A stretch of DNA of 64,000 bases from Natrinema thermotolerans DSM 11552 (GTDB taxonomy: Archaea; Halobacteriota; Halobacteria; Halobacteriales; Natrialbaceae), in assembly GCA_000337115.1 (NCBI GenBank), contig AOIR01000048.1, forward strand, positions 137,781 to 201,780. The letters are read 5' to 3'. The first letter of the stretch is position 1. Each line of letters opens with the position of its first letter. The position numbers and the translations under genes are program-made. The notes below the pieces were generated by a model. The model saw only the letters and a list, made by a program, of their open reading frames with translations. It had not been told where the DNA came from and searched no databases. Positions 32,847 to 41,338 of the stretch are shown here, piece by piece.

Positions 32847-33909
32847 GGTCGGGACGAACGACCACGTCGCTCGCGGCCGGGCTCGCACCGCCGTGTGGCG
32901 TGTCCCGCTCTCGCACCCGCCCCGCGTGGACCGTCTCCGTTGCGTCGTCGATGACGAGGACCTCGCCGGGGGCCTCGGGCAGCCGATCGGCGTCGGCCAG
33001 CGAGCCGCCGACGTAGGTCGGCTGGGCGGCCTCGAGCGCCGCCAGATCGTCCCCGGCCGTAAGCCGGTGCGAGACGAGGATGTCCGACTGCGAGATCCCC
33101 ACCGCGGGGAGCGCGCTCGGACGCTGTGTGGCAGCCACGAGGCTGACGCCGGGCGCGCGGCCGCGGGTCAGGATCGTCTCGAGGGCGGGTGCGGCCACGC
33201 CGTCGAAGAAGGTGTGGGCCTCGTCGAGCAAGAGCCAGGGGAGCCGGTCGACCGCGGCGTCGACGCGGGCGCGGTACAGCGCTTCGGCGATCCCGCGACA
33301 GACGGCGTTCATCGGGGCGGCCGAGAGGCCGGAGACGTCGACGACCGTTATTTCGGGACCGGCGAGCGCTCGAGCGCCGAGCCCGTCGGCGTCGAAGACG
33401 TCCCACGAGTCGGCCAGCCGCAGGTGGTTCGTCGCGGCGCGTCGTGCGGCGCGTGCCGCGTCGGCCGATTCGACGTGCGTTCGCATGCCGTCGATCGTGG
33501 ATTCAGCCTGTGCGGCCCGCCAGAGGAGGCTTCCGGCGGCACTTTCCGGCGAGAGGCCGAGCAGCGTACACCACGACCTGGGGTCGAGCGACGCCGGCGC
33601 GACCGTCGGCTCCGCGACGACCGTCGCCGGAACCGGTTCGCCGTCCGCCGACGACGCGAGCGTTGCGAACGCTCCCATCGGATCGACAACGACTGGTGCG
33701 AGTCCATGCGCCCGTGCGAGCCCCTCCGCGATCACACCCATCGTATGTGACTTACCGTAGCCGCGCTTGCCGACGAGCGCGATCGCGTGGGGAGAGTCCA
33801 GATCGAGCGCGAGCGCTGCGCCGTCGCTTCCGTCGAGCGCCCGATAGACACCGAGCCGACAGCTGGGGCCGTCCTCGCGGTCGGCATCGCGACCGAGTAC
33901 GAAGCTCAC
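32833..33909 (-). CDS. HerA-like P-loop ATPase
   Basis: 358-residue ATPase of the HerA/VirB4-FtsK superfamily. Walker A is ALVGKRGYGKSHTMG (near residue 47) and Walker B is LPWLLLDEAHTFFDG; VAATQRPSALP and the final VIDDATETV strand fit the HerA fold. It lacks the long N-terminal HAS barrel of canonical HerA, and there is no NurA partner beside it. The GTG at 33909 follows TTCAAATACG by 27 nt, so it is leaderless. Likely roles are DNA pumping or export; these are inference. Its C-terminal tail and stop codon come from the palindromic repeat. Confidence 0.82.
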   Translation of the reverse strand: MSFVLGRDADREDGPSCRLGVYRALDGSDGAALALDLDSPHAIALVGKRGYGKSHTMGVIAEGLARAHGLAPVVVDPMGAFATLASSADGEPVPATVVAEPTVAPASLDPRSWCTLLGLSPESAAGSLLWRAAQAESTIDGMRTHVESADAARAARRAATNHLRLADSWDVFDADGLGARALAGPEITVVDVSGLSAAPMNAVCRGIAEALYRARVDAAVDRLPWLLLDEAHTFFDGVAAPALETILTRGRAPGVSLVAATQRPSALPAVGISQSDILVSHRLTAGDDLAALEAAQPTYVGGSLADADRLPEAPGEVLVIDDATETVHAGRVRERDTPHGGASPAASDVVVRPDHSSH

Positions 33910-33983
33910 GGCCCCGACTCCCGCGGCTTCGTATTTGAACCCGCGTCCCACCGTTTAAGACGGAAGCCGCGGCCAGCACGCCC

Positions 33984-34499
33984 ATGAGTTCGAACCGGAC
34001 TGAGTCCGATTCGAGGGACGGACCGCATCGATCACTGTCGTCGTTCGCTCGCGACGACCGCGCGATCGAGGGACTGCCGATCCGGCTGGTCATCGCGCTG
34101 GTCGTCGGGGTCGCGGCGCTCGCGATCATGCTGAACATGCTCGGCGGGATCGGTAGCGTCGGCGATACGGAAGTGACCGTGAAGATCGCCGACGACGATC
34201 AGGTGATCGAGGCGGACGCGACCGGAAGCGACGCGAAGGTAGACGTCTACGCGATCGACGAGAACGGGAACAACGTCTCGGACGCAACCATCGTCGCGAC
34301 CGCCGACTCGGCGCAACTCGACGGCGTCCTCGACAAACCGACCGGCGACGACAATCACGCACAGCTCGATTTCAGCGGTGACCAGAGCCTGCGGGCCGAT
34401 CAGGACATGGGGGCGATCCAGCTCGAGGTGATCCCGCCGTCGGACAGCAACTATATCGACGAGCAACCGAACCCGACCATCCGGGTCGTTTCCCGATGA
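33984..34499 (+). CDS. Single-pass membrane protein, first gene of a TrkA_C-type operon
   Basis: 171-residue protein with a cytoplasmic Ser/Arg-rich N-terminus, one hydrophobic helix (IRLVIALVVGVAALAIMLNM, about residues 34-53) and an extracellular domain of about 110 residues with strands (TVKIADDDQVIEADATGSDA). The block RAIEGLPIR before the helix resembles an archaeal prepilin peptidase site, so it may be a pilin-like protein; a simple anchor is the alternative. The 19-base gap to the next gene marks an operon. Confidence 0.7.
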   Translation: MSSNRTESDSRDGPHRSLSSFARDDRAIEGLPIRLVIALVVGVAALAIMLNMLGGIGSVGDTEVTVKIADDDQVIEADATGSDAKVDVYAIDENGNNVSDATIVATADSAQLDGVLDKPTGDDNHAQLDFSGDQSLRADQDMGAIQLEVIPPSDSNYIDEQPNPTIRVVSR

Positions 34500-34518
34500 T
34501 CGCCGGCCGCTACCACCG

Positions 34519-35766
34519 ATGATCGAAATTACGACGGAACTCGTCGTCGGTATCGCGTTCGGCTTCGTCGTCGGCGTCGGTCCCGCGATCGTCGTCGGTG
34601 CCCTCGCCGTCGTAACTGACTGCCGGGATCGCGAACTCCCGCTCCCGGCCGCCGTCGGTCTCGGCGTCTTCCTCGCCGGGTGCAACGGGTATTTCGTCGG
34701 CCTCCTCGAGGGAGGGGTCAGTCGAGCGCAGGTCCCCCGATTCGGGGCCGCGGCGCTCGTCATCGCCCTCCTTTCGGCGTCCGCGGCGAGTCAGGGCGAG
34801 CGCATCGCCGCGGAACTCCCGATCGGGGCCGATCGGCCGACTATCCGGAAGCGGTCGCTGTCGGCCGCAGCCATCGACGCAGTCGATGCCATGGGACAGG
34901 TTCGGATCCAGACGACCGGCGGTGTTCGCGATATCGACGGCTACCCGCCGCTGTCACCGGACATGCGGACGGCGATCGAAGCCGACGCGTGGCGACTGCC
35001 CGCGGGTCTTCCGCTTTCGGCCCTCGAGACCCGGCTAGCGACGCGGCTCCGAACCGAATACGACCTGACCGCCGTGTCGGTATCGATCGACGGCCGCGGC
35101 CGGGCGACCGTCGCCGCTGCACCGCCGACCGACGGCGTCGCGGCTGCGGTTCCGGACGGCTGGCGTGCGGTTTCGGTTTCCGCCCCCTTCCCGCCCGGAT
35201 TGGTGCCCGGGACGACCGTCGAGGTCGTCACTCGAGACGCGTCGACGACGGGAACCGTCCTGTCCGTCGACGGGTGTGCCCGCCCGGGGCGAGAGACGGG
35301 AGCCGACGATTCGACTGATGAGGACGAGACCGTTACCGTCGCCGTTCCCGCACCCGACGCCACGCCGCTCCTGGCCGCAGATCACGTTCGCATCGCCGTT
35401 CCCGCGACCGGTCACGACCCCGAGCGGGAGGCGCTGGCCCGCCTCGAGCGAGCGGACTACGCGGTCCGGCACGTCTCCGGGGGGACGATCGCATCGGCGC
35501 TCGAGGCGAGCAAGGGCGAGACTGACGATTTGATCCATCCCGTTGCGGCGAGTTCACCGGTCGATGTCGATGCGACCGAGACGACGGGAGCAAAGCCCGT
35601 TGCCGACCGGAACCGGTGGCAGCTCGATCCGGATCCGGAGACACTCGACGACCGGGAATCGGTGTTCGTTTCGGGGGAGAAAGTCACCCTCCAGCGTTAC
35701 ATCGACGACGATCGCGACTTGCGTCCACCGCCGCCCGTCGAGGCGGCGACGGGGGTGTCGCCATGA
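34519..35766 (+). CDS. Membrane protein with tandem soluble domains, TrkA_C-associated (paralogue 1)
   Basis: 415-residue protein. Three N-terminal hydrophobic helices (about 8-30, 40-62, 72-88) are followed by two or more soluble domains (GYPPLSPDMRTAIEADAWRL, LRTEYDLTAVSVSIDGRG, VSVSAPFPPGLVPGTTVEVV). The layout and many residues match the next gene, so the two arose by tandem duplication. The C-terminus here is long and acidic and lacks the clear TrkA_C ending of its partner. A function in potassium transport control is inferred from the partner. Confidence 0.72.
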   Translation: MIEITTELVVGIAFGFVVGVGPAIVVGALAVVTDCRDRELPLPAAVGLGVFLAGCNGYFVGLLEGGVSRAQVPRFGAAALVIALLSASAASQGERIAAELPIGADRPTIRKRSLSAAAIDAVDAMGQVRIQTTGGVRDIDGYPPLSPDMRTAIEADAWRLPAGLPLSALETRLATRLRTEYDLTAVSVSIDGRGRATVAAAPPTDGVAAAVPDGWRAVSVSAPFPPGLVPGTTVEVVTRDASTTGTVLSVDGCARPGRETGADDSTDEDETVTVAVPAPDATPLLAADHVRIAVPATGHDPEREALARLERADYAVRHVSGGTIASALEASKGETDDLIHPVAASSPVDVDATETTGAKPVADRNRWQLDPDPETLDDRESVFVSGEKVTLQRYIDDDRDLRPPPPVEAATGVSP

Positions 35767-36908
35767 GCATCCTCGCTCAGGCGGTCGTCACCGAGTGGAC
35801 CGAAACGGCGATGCGAACCGTCGTCGGGTTCGCGCTCCTGTCGGGGCTTGTCGCGACGGTCGTCGCGTTCGGCTACCGCGTCGCGAGCGCTCGAGCGCTC
35901 CCCGTTGGCGTGGGGCTGTTCGCGGGGCTCGGCGTCGTCGTCGGCTGGCTGAACGCAGTCGGGCTCGGTCGGTCGACGATACTCGATGGGACGCCGCTCG
36001 TTCACTACGCCACCGCCGCGTACTTCCTCGGGGCGATCGCCGCGAGCGCCCTCAGCGCCGAGGGCGGCCGGCGGGTGGGCGATCGGATCGCCCGCGATGT
36101 CTTCGACATCGAGCGACTTGGCGCGACCGGCGAGATCGCCGCACTCGTTCGGTCGGCGCGGCTCCCGTCGGTCGTCCGGCTGCCCGACCGGATCGACGAC
36201 GCGGCGGGCTACCCATCCGTCGAGCCGTCGATCAAACGCGATCTCGCCGGCAGCACGGTCCTGTTACCGCAGGTCGATACCCACTCGGCGCTTCGAACCC
36301 GACTCTCGAGCCGGCTCGAGCGCGATTACGATCTCGGCCACGTCTCGATCACGGTCGGGGCCAACGGGGCGATCGACCGGCTCGCGGTCGGGGGAACCCG
36401 GTCGGGGATCGCAGCGACCATCCCGCCGGGAACTGTCGCGGTGTCGGTCCGCGGCGAGCGGGCACCCGCCGTCGGCGCGGGCGACCCCGTCGAGGTCTGG
36501 ACGACCGCCGACGGCTCGAGTCGCCTCGTCGCGACCGGGCGGCTGTGGGCGACGGATGGCGACGCCGCGACCGTCGCCGTCGACGCCGACGCTGCCGACC
36601 GACTCGCTACCGAGCCCGACGCGCGGTATCGACTCGCGGCTCGGTCTGACCCCCCTGACGACGGTTTCCGGCTACTCGCCGCGCTCCGTGCGGCCGATGG
36701 GACGGTCAGGTCGGTCACCGTCGACGACGGCGGGTCGCTCGAGAACGTCTTCGTCGGGTGGGTTCCGGGGACCGTCCTCGCCGTGGTCCGCGACGGCGAG
36801 GTCCGTCCGTTCCCGGCGGACAACCTGACCCTCCGGGCCGGCGACGACCTCTCCGTCCTCGGTACCGTCGACGAACTGCGTTCGGTGGCCCCGGACGGAC
36901 GATCGTGA
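35763..36908 (+). CDS. Membrane protein with C-terminal TrkA_C-like domain (paralogue 2)
   Basis: 381-residue protein whose ATG overlaps the previous stop (ATGA). Three hydrophobic helices at the N-terminus, a middle region like its paralogue (GYPSVEPSIKRDLAGSTVLL, LERDYDLGHVSITVG), and a C-terminal block with VRPFPADNLTLRAGDDLSVL and GTVDELRSV, the ending of a TrkA_C (RCK_C) domain. Such domains sense ligands in K+ channels and transporters. No pore-forming subunit is encoded in the operon, so it may regulate a channel encoded elsewhere. Confidence 0.75.
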   Translation: MSILAQAVVTEWTETAMRTVVGFALLSGLVATVVAFGYRVASARALPVGVGLFAGLGVVVGWLNAVGLGRSTILDGTPLVHYATAAYFLGAIAASALSAEGGRRVGDRIARDVFDIERLGATGEIAALVRSARLPSVVRLPDRIDDAAGYPSVEPSIKRDLAGSTVLLPQVDTHSALRTRLSSRLERDYDLGHVSITVGANGAIDRLAVGGTRSGIAATIPPGTVAVSVRGERAPAVGAGDPVEVWTTADGSSRLVATGRLWATDGDAATVAVDADAADRLATEPDARYRLAARSDPPDDGFRLLAALRAADGTVRSVTVDDGGSLENVFVGWVPGTVLAVVRDGEVRPFPADNLTLRAGDDLSVLGTVDELRSVAPDGRS

Positions 36909-36971
36909 CGACACTGACCGAGCCGCCGACGCCGACGGGCCGGCCTCGGATCGCCGGCCCGTGACGCGACG

Positions 36972-39206
36972 CTAGGGCCGGTCGGTTGCGTCCCGCGCGG
37001 CCTCGAGGTGGCGGCGCTCGATTCGGACCTCCGAAGCCTTCTCGTTTGCCGTTTCCGGCCCGTACTCGCTCGCGACGTCGCGGATCGCTCGCATCGAGGC
37101 GTCCCTGACCAGCGCCTCGAGGTCGGCACCGGTGTACCCCTCGAGTTCGACCGCCAGGTCGTCGATGTCGACGTCGTCGGCGAGCGGCTTGCCCTCGGCG
37201 TGGACCGCGAGGATCTTTTTCCGAGCCTCGAGGTCCGGTTCGCCGACGAAGACGTGGGTATCGAGCCGGCCGGGTCGAAGCAGTGCCGGGTCGATCTGGT
37301 CTTTGCGGTTCGTTGCGGCCAGCACCACGAGGTTGGGGTTCTCCCGCATTCCATCGAGTTCGGTCAGCAGCTGTGAGACGACGCGTTCGGTGACCTCGTG
37401 GCCCTCGCCGCGGGCGGCGGTGATCGCGTCGATCTCGTCGAAGAAGACGATCGAGGGTGCCGACTGGCGAGCGCGCTCGAAGACCTCGCGGATCGCCTTC
37501 TCGCTCTCGCCGACGTAGCGGTCGACGATCTCGGGCCCGTCGACGCGGACGAAGTTGACGTCGGTCTCGCCCGCGAGCGCCCGGGCGAGCAACGTCTTGC
37601 CGGTTCCGGGCGGCCCGTACAGCAAGACGCCCGACGGCGGGTTCGTATTGGTCTCCTCGAAGAGTCGGTCGTAGGTCAGCGGCCACTCGACCGACTCTCG
37701 GAGTGTCTGTTTCGCCGCCTCAAGGCCGCCCACGTCGTCGAAGTCGGTGGTCGGCGACTCGGCGACGTACTCGCGCATCGCGGAGGGCTCGACCGACGCG
37801 AGCGCGGCGTCGAAGTGGGCCTTTCGCACCGTCGGGTTCCGGTTCCAGTCCTGTTTCTCGTCGGTATCGGTCGGCCGGTCGCGGATGGCGGCCATCGCGG
37901 CCTCGCTCGAGACGGCGTCCAGGTCTGCCCCGACGAAGCCGTGGGTCCGTCGCGCGATCGCGTCGACGTCGACGTCGTCCGCGAGTGGCATCCCGCGGGT
38001 ATGGACCTCGAGGATCTCCCGGCGGCCCTCCTCGTCGGGGACGCCGATCTGAATCTCGCGGTCGAAGCGACCGCCGCGCCGGAGTGCGGGATCGATCGTA
38101 TCGACGCGGTTGGTCGCGCCGATGACGATGACCTCGCCGCGGGCGTCGAGACCGTCCATCAGCGTCAGCAGTTGGCCGACGATCCGGTTTTCGGCGTCAC
38201 CCTCGCCGTCTCGAGCGCCCGCAATAGAATCGATTTCGTCGAAGAAAATTATCGTCGGTGCGTTCGCCTCGGCGGTTTCGAACACCTCTCGGAGCCGTTC
38301 CTCGCTCTCGCCTTTGTACTTCGACATGATCTCCGGCCCCGAGATCGTCTCGAAATTGGCGTCGACCTCGTTGGCAACTGCCCGTGCGATCAGGGTCTTC
38401 CCGGTGCCCGGCGGGCCGTACAGCAAAACGCCCGACGGCGGCTCGACGCCGAGACGACGGAACAGCTCCGGTTCCGACAGCGGGAGTTCGATCATCTCCC
38501 GGACCAGCTCGAGTTCCTCGTCCAAGCCGCCGATGTCCTCGTAGGTGACGCCCGAACTCGGCCCGGGTTCGTCGCGGTCGGTCGCGCCGTCGGACGGGAG
38601 GGACGCGGCCCCCTCGCTGCGGGTATCCGAACCGCCGCTGGCAGCGGTACCGGAGCCGGCGTCGCTCGAGCCGACAGCACCCGATCCCGCGCCGGCGTCG
38701 ACGATCCGGACCGTCGTCTCGTCGGTGATCCGCACGTCGCCGTTCGGATCGGTGTCGGTCACCCTGAACGGTTGCTGGTCGATCCCTTCGATCCGGATCT
38801 GTTCCCCGGCACGGACCGGCCGGTTCCGGAGTCGCTTCGTCGCGTCGGTTTCGGCGGCCCGCTGCTGGCGGTCGGAAAGTCCCGGCGGCGCGACGAGGGT
38901 CACGCGGTCGGCGTCGGTGATCGTCGACTTGTCCTTGGCCCGGACGGCGACCGTATCGCCGACGTGGACGCCCGCGTTCGCGCGCGTATCGCCGTCGATC
39001 TGGATCGCCGTCTCTGGGACGGACGCGTCGGCCGGCCACATCTTGGCGACCGTCGTCTCTGTGCCCTCGATCACGACGGTATCGCCGCTGAGAACTCCGA
39101 GCTGTCGCCGCGCCTGCTCGGGGATGCGCGCGACGCCCCGGCCGGCGTCGCCTTTCTCCGCGGCGCGAACCGACAGCGTCACGCCGTCCGCTTCCGACGA
39201 ACTCAT
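36972..39206 (-). CDS. Second Cdc48-type AAA ATPase
   Basis: 744-residue two-ring AAA ATPase. The N-domain (about 1-170) is followed by a Ser/Gly/Ala-rich linker of some 45 residues (170-215). D1 carries [20 protein letters not shown] and IIFFDEIDSIAG, D2 carries [20 protein letters not shown] and IVFFDEIDAITAAR. Compared with CdcH it has a longer linker and more divergent N-domain, so it is a paralogue, probably with different clients. The ATG at 39206 (MSSSEADGV) matches the family start. It is convergent with the TrkA_C-type operon. Confidence 0.92.
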   Translation of the reverse strand: MSSSEADGVTLSVRAAEKGDAGRGVARIPEQARRQLGVLSGDTVVIEGTETTVAKMWPADASVPETAIQIDGDTRANAGVHVGDTVAVRAKDKSTITDADRVTLVAPPGLSDRQQRAAETDATKRLRNRPVRAGEQIRIEGIDQQPFRVTDTDPNGDVRITDETTVRIVDAGAGSGAVGSSDAGSGTAASGGSDTRSEGAASLPSDGATDRDEPGPSSGVTYEDIGGLDEELELVREMIELPLSEPELFRRLGVEPPSGVLLYGPPGTGKTLIARAVANEVDANFETISGPEIMSKYKGESEERLREVFETAEANAPTIIFFDEIDSIAGARDGEGDAENRIVGQLLTLMDGLDARGEVIVIGATNRVDTIDPALRRGGRFDREIQIGVPDEEGRREILEVHTRGMPLADDVDVDAIARRTHGFVGADLDAVSSEAAMAAIRDRPTDTDEKQDWNRNPTVRKAHFDAALASVEPSAMREYVAESPTTDFDDVGGLEAAKQTLRESVEWPLTYDRLFEETNTNPPSGVLLYGPPGTGKTLLARALAGETDVNFVRVDGPEIVDRYVGESEKAIREVFERARQSAPSIVFFDEIDAITAARGEGHEVTERVVSQLLTELDGMRENPNLVVLAATNRKDQIDPALLRPGRLDTHVFVGEPDLEARKKILAVHAEGKPLADDVDIDDLAVELEGYTGADLEALVRDASMRAIRDVASEYGPETANEKASEVRIERRHLEAARDATDRP

Positions 39207-39258
39207 ACCCGTTCCTTTCGCGCCGGTGGCCTTGAGAATTGTCCCCTCGGAAGCGCCC

Positions 39259-39894
39259 TCACAGTGCGTTCTCGAGCAATCGATCGATCCCGCGACGGAG
39301 CCGTTCGGAGGCAGACGGTGCCGAGATACCCAGTCGATCGCCGACCTCCTCGGTGGAGGCCGCCCGCGGGACGGCGAAGTATCCCGCATCGCGGGCTTCG
39401 ACGAGGGCCTCGTACTGCTCGCGCGTGAGCCCGAACGGCGGCTCGTCGCTCGCCGACTCACGGGTGAGTCGCTCGAGTTTGAAGTCACTGCCCCGCTCGG
39501 TACAGAACGCCCGGTATTCTGCGAGTGCCTCCCGGTCGGGGAATCGGGCGCGTGCCCACCAGCCGTCGACGGTCACGATACCGCCCAGCGGCGTCGTCCC
39601 GAGTTCGACGTACTTTCGGTAGATCGGCAGCGGCGGGTTCCGGAGTCTGATCCGGTACATCGCATCCTCGTCCCCGCCTGCGTCGATCGTCTCGGCCATT
39701 TCGACCGTCGGATCGTCCGCAAGCGCCGCCGAAAACCGCTCCTCGTCGCCGATGACCCGACAGAGGACGACCGGCCGATCGGGATCGACGACGAGGATTC
39801 GGTCGATATAGAGCGTCACGTCCGGAACGGCCGCAACGGCGTCCGTCAGCGGCATATCCGGCGAGTTATGTTGGAACTCCGCGATGAGACCCAT
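39259..39894 (-). CDS. Bacterio-opsin-activator-type HTH regulator
   Basis: 211-residue transcription regulator of the haloarchaeal HTH_10/Bat type. The N-terminal half is a ligand- or partner-binding domain (MGLIAEFQHNSPDMPLTDAV is the usual start). The C-terminal HTH reads LTREQYEALVEARDAGYFAV, then ASTEEVGDRLGISAPSASER with the recognition helix. It starts at the ATG at 39894, 27 nt after a TATA element (leaderless). It is divergent from the R2lox-like gene and may regulate it. Confidence 0.88.
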   Translation of the reverse strand: MGLIAEFQHNSPDMPLTDAVAAVPDVTLYIDRILVVDPDRPVVLCRVIGDEERFSAALADDPTVEMAETIDAGGDEDAMYRIRLRNPPLPIYRKYVELGTTPLGGIVTVDGWWARARFPDREALAEYRAFCTERGSDFKLERLTRESASDEPPFGLTREQYEALVEARDAGYFAVPRAASTEEVGDRLGISAPSASERLRRGIDRLLENAL

Positions 39895-39915
39895 ACGTCG
39901 CGTTCGGCCCGATAG

Positions 39916-39926
39916 CACTTAAACAC
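39916..39926 (-). promoter_or_regulatory. TATA element for the HTH regulator
   Basis: The minus strand reads GTGTTTAAGTG, centred 27 nt before the start at 39894. It lies in the 86-base divergent region shared with the gene at 39981, which also contains an inverted pair CCCGAT/ATCGGG flanking the box. Confidence 0.55.
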
Positions 39927-39980
39927 CCTAATACATGAGATACAGCCTCATCGGGAACCGACGCATATGTTCGGGCACGC

Positions 39981-40880
39981 ATGAGCGCTGACGAGCCGGC
40001 AATGCAACTCGATACGGGAATTCGCTCGCACAACTACTACCGAAACGCGGTCGAGAAACACTGGGACCCCCACGAGGTCGATCTCGAGGCAGACCGCGAG
40101 GGAGCGGCCGAACTCTCCGAGCCGGCCTTCGAGGGGCTCAAGCAGTCGCTCGCGTTGTTCGGCGCTGGCGAAGAATCGGTGACCGAGGACCTCGCGCCGC
40201 TGGCCGTCGTCCTCGAGGACATCAACGACCAGATGTTCCTCACGACCCAGCTCTACGAGGAGTCGAAACACACGGACTTCTTCGACCGCTACTGGCGGGA
40301 AGTCATCCACGCCGAGGAGAAGCGCCGCGGGCAGGAGCTATCGTCGCCGACCGACGAGAAGTGGTACAACGAGCCGTACGACGAACTGTTCGAGCGCAAC
40401 GAGCGGGCGATGGCGCGGCTGCTCGAGGACGATACTCCCGAAAACCGTGCGCGTGCACACTGTCACTACCATCTGACGATCGAAGGAATCCTCGCCCAGA
40501 CCGGCTACTACGGCCTCACGCTTGCCTACGGCGAAAACGAGCCCGAACTTCCCGACCTACCGGGGCTGGTCGAGGGGCTCAAACTGGTCCGCAGCGACGA
40601 GGGTCGTCACGTCGGCTTCGGGATGGCCAAACTCAAGTCGCTCGTGGGCGACGGCGAGGTCGAGCCGGACCTCCTTCGGGAGACGGTCGACGAACTGGTG
40701 CCACTCGTCCAGGAGAGTTTGGCCGGTGACGGCGGTGCAAGCTCCGAGAGCGGCCCCGGCCCGAGCCCGTCCGAACTGGCCGATTACGCCTACACGAAAC
40801 ACGAACAGCGCATGCAACAGATCACCTCGGCCAGCGAGAAGATTCCCGACGTCGAGGAACTGACCGAACTCGAGAACTGA
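39981..40880 (+). CDS. R2-like ligand-binding oxidase (R2lox) homologue
   Basis: 299-residue ferritin-like protein related to the small subunit of class I ribonucleotide reductase. All six metal ligands seem present: Glu64 in GEESV, Glu94 and His97 in EESKH, a Glu in HYHLTIEGILAQTGY, and Glu and His in DEGRHVGFG. The GEESV/TGY pairing is as in R2lox, where Val and Tyr crosslink near a Mn/Fe centre and a fatty acid binds. The cell's own reductase here is class II (nrdJ), which argues against a true R2 subunit. Physiological substrate unknown. Confidence 0.82.
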   Translation: MSADEPAMQLDTGIRSHNYYRNAVEKHWDPHEVDLEADREGAAELSEPAFEGLKQSLALFGAGEESVTEDLAPLAVVLEDINDQMFLTTQLYEESKHTDFFDRYWREVIHAEEKRRGQELSSPTDEKWYNEPYDELFERNERAMARLLEDDTPENRARAHCHYHLTIEGILAQTGYYGLTLAYGENEPELPDLPGLVEGLKLVRSDEGRHVGFGMAKLKSLVGDGEVEPDLLRETVDELVPLVQESLAGDGGASSESGPGPSPSELADYAYTKHEQRMQQITSASEKIPDVEELTELEN

Positions 40881-40956
40881 CCATAGCGTCGCGGGTCAGT
40901 TCCCGGGCGATGGAACCGGAGCAACGCCTTTTGTCGTTCGCGTTCCAACGACTACC

Positions 40957-41091
40957 ATGGTCGTCCAGACCGAACGCGACGACGCCACCTGGTACGAGTA
41001 CGAGACCTGCGGGATGCTCTTCGACGAACAGGCGGACGCCGCCGACCACGAGAAACACTGCGACGACAGCGATCCGTCCTACATCCAGTAG
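40957..41091 (+). CDS. Small zinc-finger-type protein, 44 residues
   Basis: Short acidic protein with a Cys/His pattern: ETCGMLFDEQADAADHEKHC, so Cys18, His31, His34 and Cys35 could bind zinc (a C2H2-like spacing). Such haloarchaeal microproteins are common and mostly uncharacterised. The ATG at 40957 lies 28 nt after a TTTTGT element near 40929-40934, fitting a leaderless transcript. Confidence 0.7.
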   Translation: MVVQTERDDATWYEYETCGMLFDEQADAADHEKHCDDSDPSYIQ

Positions 41092-41092
41092 C

Positions 41093-41338
41093 TCACTCGA
41101 GTCGGTCGCGATGCTCGGCGGCGAGTTCCGCGGCCCGCTCGAGCGTGTGGGCTTCGGTCCAGCGGACGCGGTCACCGTCCCCGTAGGCCAGCGCGCTCTT
41201 GAGTTCGTCCCGGAGGACGCCGTGGTCGACCGCCAGTACTGTGCCCGACCCGTCGCCGAGTTCGTAGACGCCGGGACGGTCAGGTGCGGCCGCGACCGCG
41301 TCCCGGTCGAGGTCGCGCCAGGACTTCTGCAGCGGCAT
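41093..41338 (-). CDS. Small protein resembling a degenerate GIY-YIG domain
   Basis: 81-residue protein. RPGVYELGDGSGTVLAVDHG and VLRDELKSALAY line up with the GIY-YIG nuclease start (GVY...VLYVGK...LRDRL), but the second motif reads AVDH instead of YVG. The C-terminal helix (ERAAELAAEHRDRLE) is in the place of the metal-binding Glu helix. So it looks like a nuclease fold that has lost catalysis. It is coupled to the next upstream gene through TGATG and is probably co-transcribed with it. Confidence 0.65.
   Translation of the reverse strand: MPLQKSWRDLDRDAVAAAPDRPGVYELGDGSGTVLAVDHGVLRDELKSALAYGDGDRVRWTEAHTLERAAELAAEHRDRLE

Noticed and set aside
35543-36649. Long ORF overlapping the TrkA_C-type operon in another frame
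   Set aside because: Its product is Arg/Pro-rich without any fold, and it overlaps two convincing coupled genes; high-GC DNA often leaves such open frames.
36972-39206. Second Cdc48 as a pseudogene
   Set aside because: Both ATPase sites and the reading frame are intact.
39981-40880. Class I ribonucleotide reductase small subunit
   Set aside because: The metal-ligand pattern and the Val/Tyr pair fit R2lox better, and the window carries a class II reductase.
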